The position numbers and the translations under genes were made by a program. Below, piece after piece: positions 13,784 to 17,579 of a stretch of DNA of 17,579 bases. This DNA comes from Roseovarius sp. UBA6217 (GTDB lineage: Bacteria; Pseudomonadota; Alphaproteobacteria; Rhodobacterales; Rhodobacteraceae): assembly GCA_002421985.1 (NCBI GenBank), contig DISF01000077.1, positions 23,136 to 40,714 of the forward strand, read 5' to 3'. Below the pieces are notes generated by a model, which saw nothing but the letters and a program-made list of their open reading frames with translations, searched no databases and was not told where the DNA came from. Each line of letters starts with the position of its first letter. The stretch's first letter is position 1.

Positions 13784-16700
13784 ATGAAAATCGAACGCAA
13801 ATTCACCAGTGCCGGTCAGGACGCCTATGCGGCGCTGGAGTTTGTCACCACCAGCTCGGAAATCCGCAACCCCGATGGCAGCACCGTGTTCCGGCTCGAC
13901 GGGATCGAAGTGCCCGCAGGCTGGAGCCAGGTGGCCTCGGACGTGATCGCGCAGAAATATTTCCGCAAGGCGGGCGTGCCCAACAAGCGCGCCCGCGTCA
14001 AGGAGGCGGGCGTGCCCGAATTCCTGTGGCGCTCGGTCGCGGCGAAGGACAATGACGGCTTTGGCGGCGAGACGAGCGCGCGGCAGGTGTTTGACCGGCT
14101 GGCAGGTGCCTGGGCCTATTGGGGCTGGAAGGGCGGCTATTTCACCACAGAGGAAGACGCCCGCGCCTATTACGACGAGATGCGCGCGATGCTGGCGATG
14201 CAGATGGCCGCGCCCAACAGCCCGCAATGGTTCAACACCGGGTTGCACTGGGCTTACGGCATCGACGGGCCAGGGCAGGGGCATTACTATGTGGATTTCA
14301 AAACCGGCGAGTTGACCAAATCCACCAGCGCCTACGAGCACCCGCAGCCGCACGCCTGTTTCATCCAGTCGGTCAAGGATGATCTGGTCGGCGATGGCGG
14401 TATCATGGATCTGTGGGTGCGCGAGGCGCGGCTGTTCAAATACGGCTCGGGGACGGGGACCAATTTCAGCAGCTTGCGCGCCGAGGGCGAGCGGCTTTCG
14501 GGGGGCGGCAAATCCTCTGGCCTGATGGGTTTTCTCAAGATCGGCGACCGCGCGGCGGGCGCGATCAAATCGGGCGGCACCACGCGGCGCGCCGCCAAGA
14601 TGGTGATCTGCGACGCCGATCACCCCGATATCGAGGAATTCATCAATTGGAAGGTCAAGGAAGAGCAGAAGGTTGCCTCCATCGTCGCCGGATCGAAGGC
14701 GCATGAGGCGAAGCTCAACGAGATTTTCGCCGCGATCCGCACCTGGGATGGCAGCAGCGAGGATGCCGTGGACCCGGCGAAGAACCCCGATCTGAAAGCC
14801 GCCATTCGCGGCGCCAAGCGCGCCCATATCCCCGAAACCTATGTCAAGCGCGTGCTGGATTATGCCAGGCAGGGCTATGGCAGCATCGAATTCCCGACCT
14901 ATGACACCGATTGGGACAGCGAGGCCTATGCCAGCGTTTCGGGGCAGAATTCGAACAACTCGATCCGCGTGACCGACGCCTTCCTGAGGGCGGTGCGCGA
15001 TGACGCCGACTGGGCGCTCATCAACCGCGTCGATGGCAGCACCGCCAAGACGATCAAGGCGCGCGATCTGTGGGAACAGGTGGGCCACGCCGCCTGGGCC
15101 TGTGCCGATCCGGGCATCCAGTATCACGACACGGTCAATGCCTGGCACACCTGCCCCGAAGATGGCGCGATCCGCGGCTCCAACCCGTGCTCGGAATACA
15201 TGTTCCTCGACGATACCGCCTGCAACCTTGCCTCGATGAACCTGCTCAAGTTCTACGAGGGCGGGCAGTTCGATTCTGAGGGCTACATGCACGCCACCCG
15301 TCTGTGGACGGTGACGCTGGAAATCAGCGTGTTGATGGCGCAGTTTCCCTCGAAGGAAATCGCGCAGCGCAGCTTTGATTTCCGCACGCTTGGCCTTGGC
15401 TATGCCAATATCGGCGGCCTCTTGATGAATATGGGGCTGGGCTATGACAGCCCCGAGGGCCGCGCCATGTGCGGCGCGCTCACCGCGATCATGACCGGCG
15501 TGGCCTATGCCACAAGCGCCGAGATGGCCGGAGAGCTGGGGGCATTCGCCGGCTATGCGCGCAACGCACAGCACATGCTGCGGGTGATCCGCAACCACCG
15601 CACCGCCGCCTATGGCAAGACCGATGGCTATGAGGCGCTCGCGGTCAAGCCGGTGCCGCTCGATCACGCCAATTGCCCCGATGCGCGGCTGGTCAAGCTG
15701 GCGATGGCAAGCTGGGACGAGGCGCTCAAGCTGGGCGAAAAGCACGGCTACCGCAACGCGCAGACCACGGTGATCGCGCCCACCGGCACGATCGGGCTGG
15801 TGATGGATTGCGACACGACGGGCATCGAGCCGGATTTCGCGCTGGTGAAGTTCAAGAAGCTGGCGGGCGGCGGCTATTTCAAGATCATCAACCAGTCGGT
15901 GCCTGCGGCGCTGGCCAAGCTGGGCTATGCCCCCGCGCAGATCGAGGAAATCGTGAGCTACGCGGTCGGCCACGGCACCATCGGCAACGCGCCGGGGATC
16001 AACCACACCTCGCTCATCGGGCACGGCTTTGGCGAGGCGGAGCTTGCCAAGATCGAGAAATCTCTGGGCGCGGCCTTTGATATCCGCTTCGTGTTCAACC
16101 AATGGACGCTGGGCGAGGAATTCTGCACGCGCGTGCTTGGCATCCCCGCCGACAAGCTTGTCGATCCGACCTTTGATCTTCTGGCGCATCTGGGCTATTC
16201 GCGCCGCGAGATCGAGGCCGCCAACGATCATGTCTGCGGCACCATGACGCTTGAGGGCGCGCCGCATCTCGACCCCGCCCATTACCACGTTTTCGATTGT
16301 GCCAACCCCTGCGGCCGCAAGGGCAAGCGCTATCTCGGGGTGGAGAGCCATATCCACATGATGGCAGCGGCGCAGTCGTTCATTTCTGGCGCGATTTCCA
16401 AGACCATCAACATGCCCAACGATGCCACCATCGAGGATTGCCAGAGGGCCTATGAGCTGTCGTGGTCGCTGGGCGTCAAGGCCAACGCGCTTTACCGCGA
16501 CGGATCGAAACTGAGCCAGCCGCTGGCGTCGGCGCTGGTCGAGGATGACGACGAGGCCGCCGAGGTGCTCGAGTCCGGCAGTCAGCAGGAAAAGGCCGCC
16601 GTGCTGGCCGAAAAGATCGTCGAGAAGGTCATCATCAAGGAAATCCAGAAATCGCGCCGCGACAAACTGCCCGAGCGGCGCAAGGGTTATACCCAAAAGG

Positions 16701-17425
16701 CCATTGTCGGCGGGCACAAGGTCTACTTGCGCACCGGCGAATATGCCGATGGCAAGCTGGGCGAGATCTTCATCGACATGCACAAGGAGGGTGCCGGTTT
16801 CCGCGCGATGATGAACAATTTCGCCATCGCCGTCTCGGTGGGCCTGCAATACGGCGTGCCGCTGGAGGAATTCGTCGATGCCTTCACCTTTACCAAGTTC
16901 GAGCCCGCGGGCATGGTGCAGGGCAACGATTCGATCAAGAACGCCACCTCGATCCTCGACTATATCTTCCGGGAACTGGCGGTGAGCTATCTCGACCGCA
17001 CCGATCTCGCCCATGTCAAACCCTCGGGTGCCAGCTTCGACGATCTGGGCCGGGGCGAGGAGGACGGCGTGAGCAACATCACCGAGATGTCGCAAGAGGC
17101 GGCCAACCGCTCGCTGCAAGTGCTCAAGCAGATCAGCTCGTCGGGCTACCTGCGCAAGCGCCTGCCGCAGGAACTTGTGGTGTTGCAGGGCGGGCAGGCC
17201 ACCGGCACGACCGGGTTTGCGGGCGGCGAGATGGCGGTGGCGATCGACGCGATGACGGTCGAGACCACGTTCTCGGCATCTGCCACCGCGATTGATGCGC
17301 GCACCAAGGCAAGGATGCAGGGCTACGAGGGCGAGGCCTGCGGCGAATGCGGCAACTATACGCTGGTGCGCAATGGCACCTGCATGAAATGCAACACCTG
17401 CGGCTCCACGAGCGGCTGTAGCTGA
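13784..17425 (+). CDS. nrdJ: Adenosylcobalamin-dependent (class II) ribonucleotide reductase
   Basis: Reduces ribonucleotides to deoxyribonucleotides using a radical made from coenzyme B12, independent of oxygen. The 1213 residues fit the long alphaproteobacterial form. An N-terminal class II domain (about 20-125) is followed by the ten-stranded barrel. The active-site motif is NPCSE, with Asn467, the thiyl-radical Cys469 and Glu471. Cys192 (HACFIQ) and Cys480 (DTACNLASMNL) fit the redox pair. PTGTIGLVMDCDTTGIEP is the phosphate-binding stretch. A TSCPD domain (about 980-1075) and a cysteine-rich, probably zinc-binding tail (Cys1186, 1189, 1200, 1203, 1206, 1212) close the protein. I see no N-terminal ATP-cone. 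GAGG lies eight bases before the ATG. Two NrdR-like boxes lie upstream. The very long antisense open frame is a codon-bias artefact. Confidence 0.97.
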   Translation: MKIERKFTSAGQDAYAALEFVTTSSEIRNPDGSTVFRLDGIEVPAGWSQVASDVIAQKYFRKAGVPNKRARVKEAGVPEFLWRSVAAKDNDGFGGETSARQVFDRLAGAWAYWGWKGGYFTTEEDARAYYDEMRAMLAMQMAAPNSPQWFNTGLHWAYGIDGPGQGHYYVDFKTGELTKSTSAYEHPQPHACFIQSVKDDLVGDGGIMDLWVREARLFKYGSGTGTNFSSLRAEGERLSGGGKSSGLMGFLKIGDRAAGAIKSGGTTRRAAKMVICDADHPDIEEFINWKVKEEQKVASIVAGSKAHEAKLNEIFAAIRTWDGSSEDAVDPAKNPDLKAAIRGAKRAHIPETYVKRVLDYARQGYGSIEFPTYDTDWDSEAYASVSGQNSNNSIRVTDAFLRAVRDDADWALINRVDGSTAKTIKARDLWEQVGHAAWACADPGIQYHDTVNAWHTCPEDGAIRGSNPCSEYMFLDDTACNLASMNLLKFYEGGQFDSEGYMHATRLWTVTLEISVLMAQFPSKEIAQRSFDFRTLGLGYANIGGLLMNMGLGYDSPEGRAMCGALTAIMTGVAYATSAEMAGELGAFAGYARNAQHMLRVIRNHRTAAYGKTDGYEALAVKPVPLDHANCPDARLVKLAMASWDEALKLGEKHGYRNAQTTVIAPTGTIGLVMDCDTTGIEPDFALVKFKKLAGGGYFKIINQSVPAALAKLGYAPAQIEEIVSYAVGHGTIGNAPGINHTSLIGHGFGEAELAKIEKSLGAAFDIRFVFNQWTLGEEFCTRVLGIPADKLVDPTFDLLAHLGYSRREIEAANDHVCGTMTLEGAPHLDPAHYHVFDCANPCGRKGKRYLGVESHIHMMAAAQSFISGAISKTINMPNDATIEDCQRAYELSWSLGVKANALYRDGSKLSQPLASALVEDDDEAAEVLESGSQQEKAAVLAEKIVEKVIIKEIQKSRRDKLPERRKGYTQKAIVGGHKVYLRTGEYADGKLGEIFIDMHKEGAGFRAMMNNFAIAVSVGLQYGVPLEEFVDAFTFTKFEPAGMVQGNDSIKNATSILDYIFRELAVSYLDRTDLAHVKPSGASFDDLGRGEEDGVSNITEMSQEAANRSLQVLKQISSSGYLRKRLPQELVVLQGGQATGTTGFAGGEMAVAIDAMTVETTFSASATAIDARTKARMQGYEGEACGECGNYTLVRNGTCMKCNTCGSTSGCS

Positions 17426-17435
17426 GGGGAACGCC

Positions 17436-17543
17436 ATGAAGCGCAAGCTGTCAGATTTCGGAATTTTGTACGAAATTTCGAAATTGCGGCGAAAAATAAT
17501 GCGGGGAAAACCCTCTATTTCTGAAGCAATATCAACATCTTGA
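17436..17543 (+). CDS. Possible 35-residue small protein after nrdJ
   Basis: Too short for routine ORF calling. The ATG lies 10 bp after the nrdJ stop, with GAGGGG six bases upstream, among the better ribosome binding sites in the window. The peptide begins MKRKLSDFGILYEISKLRRK and ends SEAISTS. It is basic in the first two thirds, without a membrane segment or known motif. Base composition is far more AT-rich than nrdJ, and a 12-bp palindrome (17474-17485) lies within the frame. It could be a true small protein translated from the nrdJ message, the remnant of a longer gene, or chance. I recognise no family. Confidence 0.35.
   Translation: MKRKLSDFGILYEISKLRRKIMRGKPSISEAISTS
17474..17485. 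repeat. Overlapping palindromes in the AT-rich region after nrdJ
   Basis: AATTTCGAAATT is a perfect 12-bp palindrome. It overlaps CGAAATTTCG (17471-17480), itself a perfect 10-bp palindrome, and further TTTCG/CGAAA copies flank them (17456-17494). No terminator-like T-run follows. A protein-binding site for the next gene is possible; a GGAAGG ahead of an ATG at 17576 hints that a gene begins at the window edge. Confidence 0.35.
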
Positions 17544-17579
17544 GTTGGATTTCCCGTCACATCCCGGAAGGTAGTATGG

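Noticed and set aside
13583..17560. 1325-codon open frame on the minus strand, antisense to nrdJ
   Set aside because: It mirrors nrdJ codon by codon, its translation is low-complexity His/Arg/Ala/Gly-rich without family motifs, and nrdJ is unmistakable. High-GC codon bias removes stops from this antisense frame.

Overview
The window is chromosomal DNA from an alphaproteobacterium, most likely family Rhodobacteraceae (Roseobacter/Rhodobacter group). The grounds are the high GC content, the families present (a B12-dependent class II ribonucleotide reductase, a double cold-shock-domain protein followed by an exported DUF192 protein, a RimK with an extra N-terminal domain), the gene order, and an intergenic hairpin element at 990-1058 of a type I recall from this family. 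Nearly everything is core housekeeping. I see no transposase, phage gene, CRISPR array or toxin-antitoxin pair.

Left part (1-5358). A partial SUMT (cobA/cysG-type, minus strand) is divergent from an Lrp/AsnC regulator, and GGA/TTC inverted repeats lie between them. After a hairpin element comes a minus-strand run, in transcription order: qmcA-type SPFH protein, short NfeD protein, RimB-like/RimK fusion, sufT, an IscA/SufA-type carrier, and tpiA. qmcA/nfeD and sufA/tpiA are tightly coupled by overlap or abutment.

Middle (5454-11369). tgt (tRNA queuosine modification) is on the plus strand, convergent with a minus-strand run: fabI (fatty acid synthesis), gpt (purine salvage), a PpiD-type periplasmic chaperone, and trpE (tryptophan synthesis).

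Right part (11531-17579). On the plus strand are pdxH (PLP synthesis), a protein with two cold-shock domains, an exported DUF192 protein overlapping it, tRNA-Pro(UGG), a 400-bp non-coding leader, and nrdJ. The leader carries one good and one degenerate NrdR-like box exactly 31 bp apart. The last 154 bases are much more AT-rich, contain a 12-bp palindrome, and hold a possible 35-codon ORF with a good ribosome binding site.

The window is mostly ordinary. The points most worth a second look are the fusion of a retropepsin-like (RimB/PF05618) domain to RimK, the tandem NrdR-like boxes ahead of a class II reductase, the phased inverted repeats between the Lrp regulator and the SUMT gene, the hairpin element, the palindromes before the cold-shock gene, and the small ORF after nrdJ. 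No computation or database search was run. Family names come from motif recognition.
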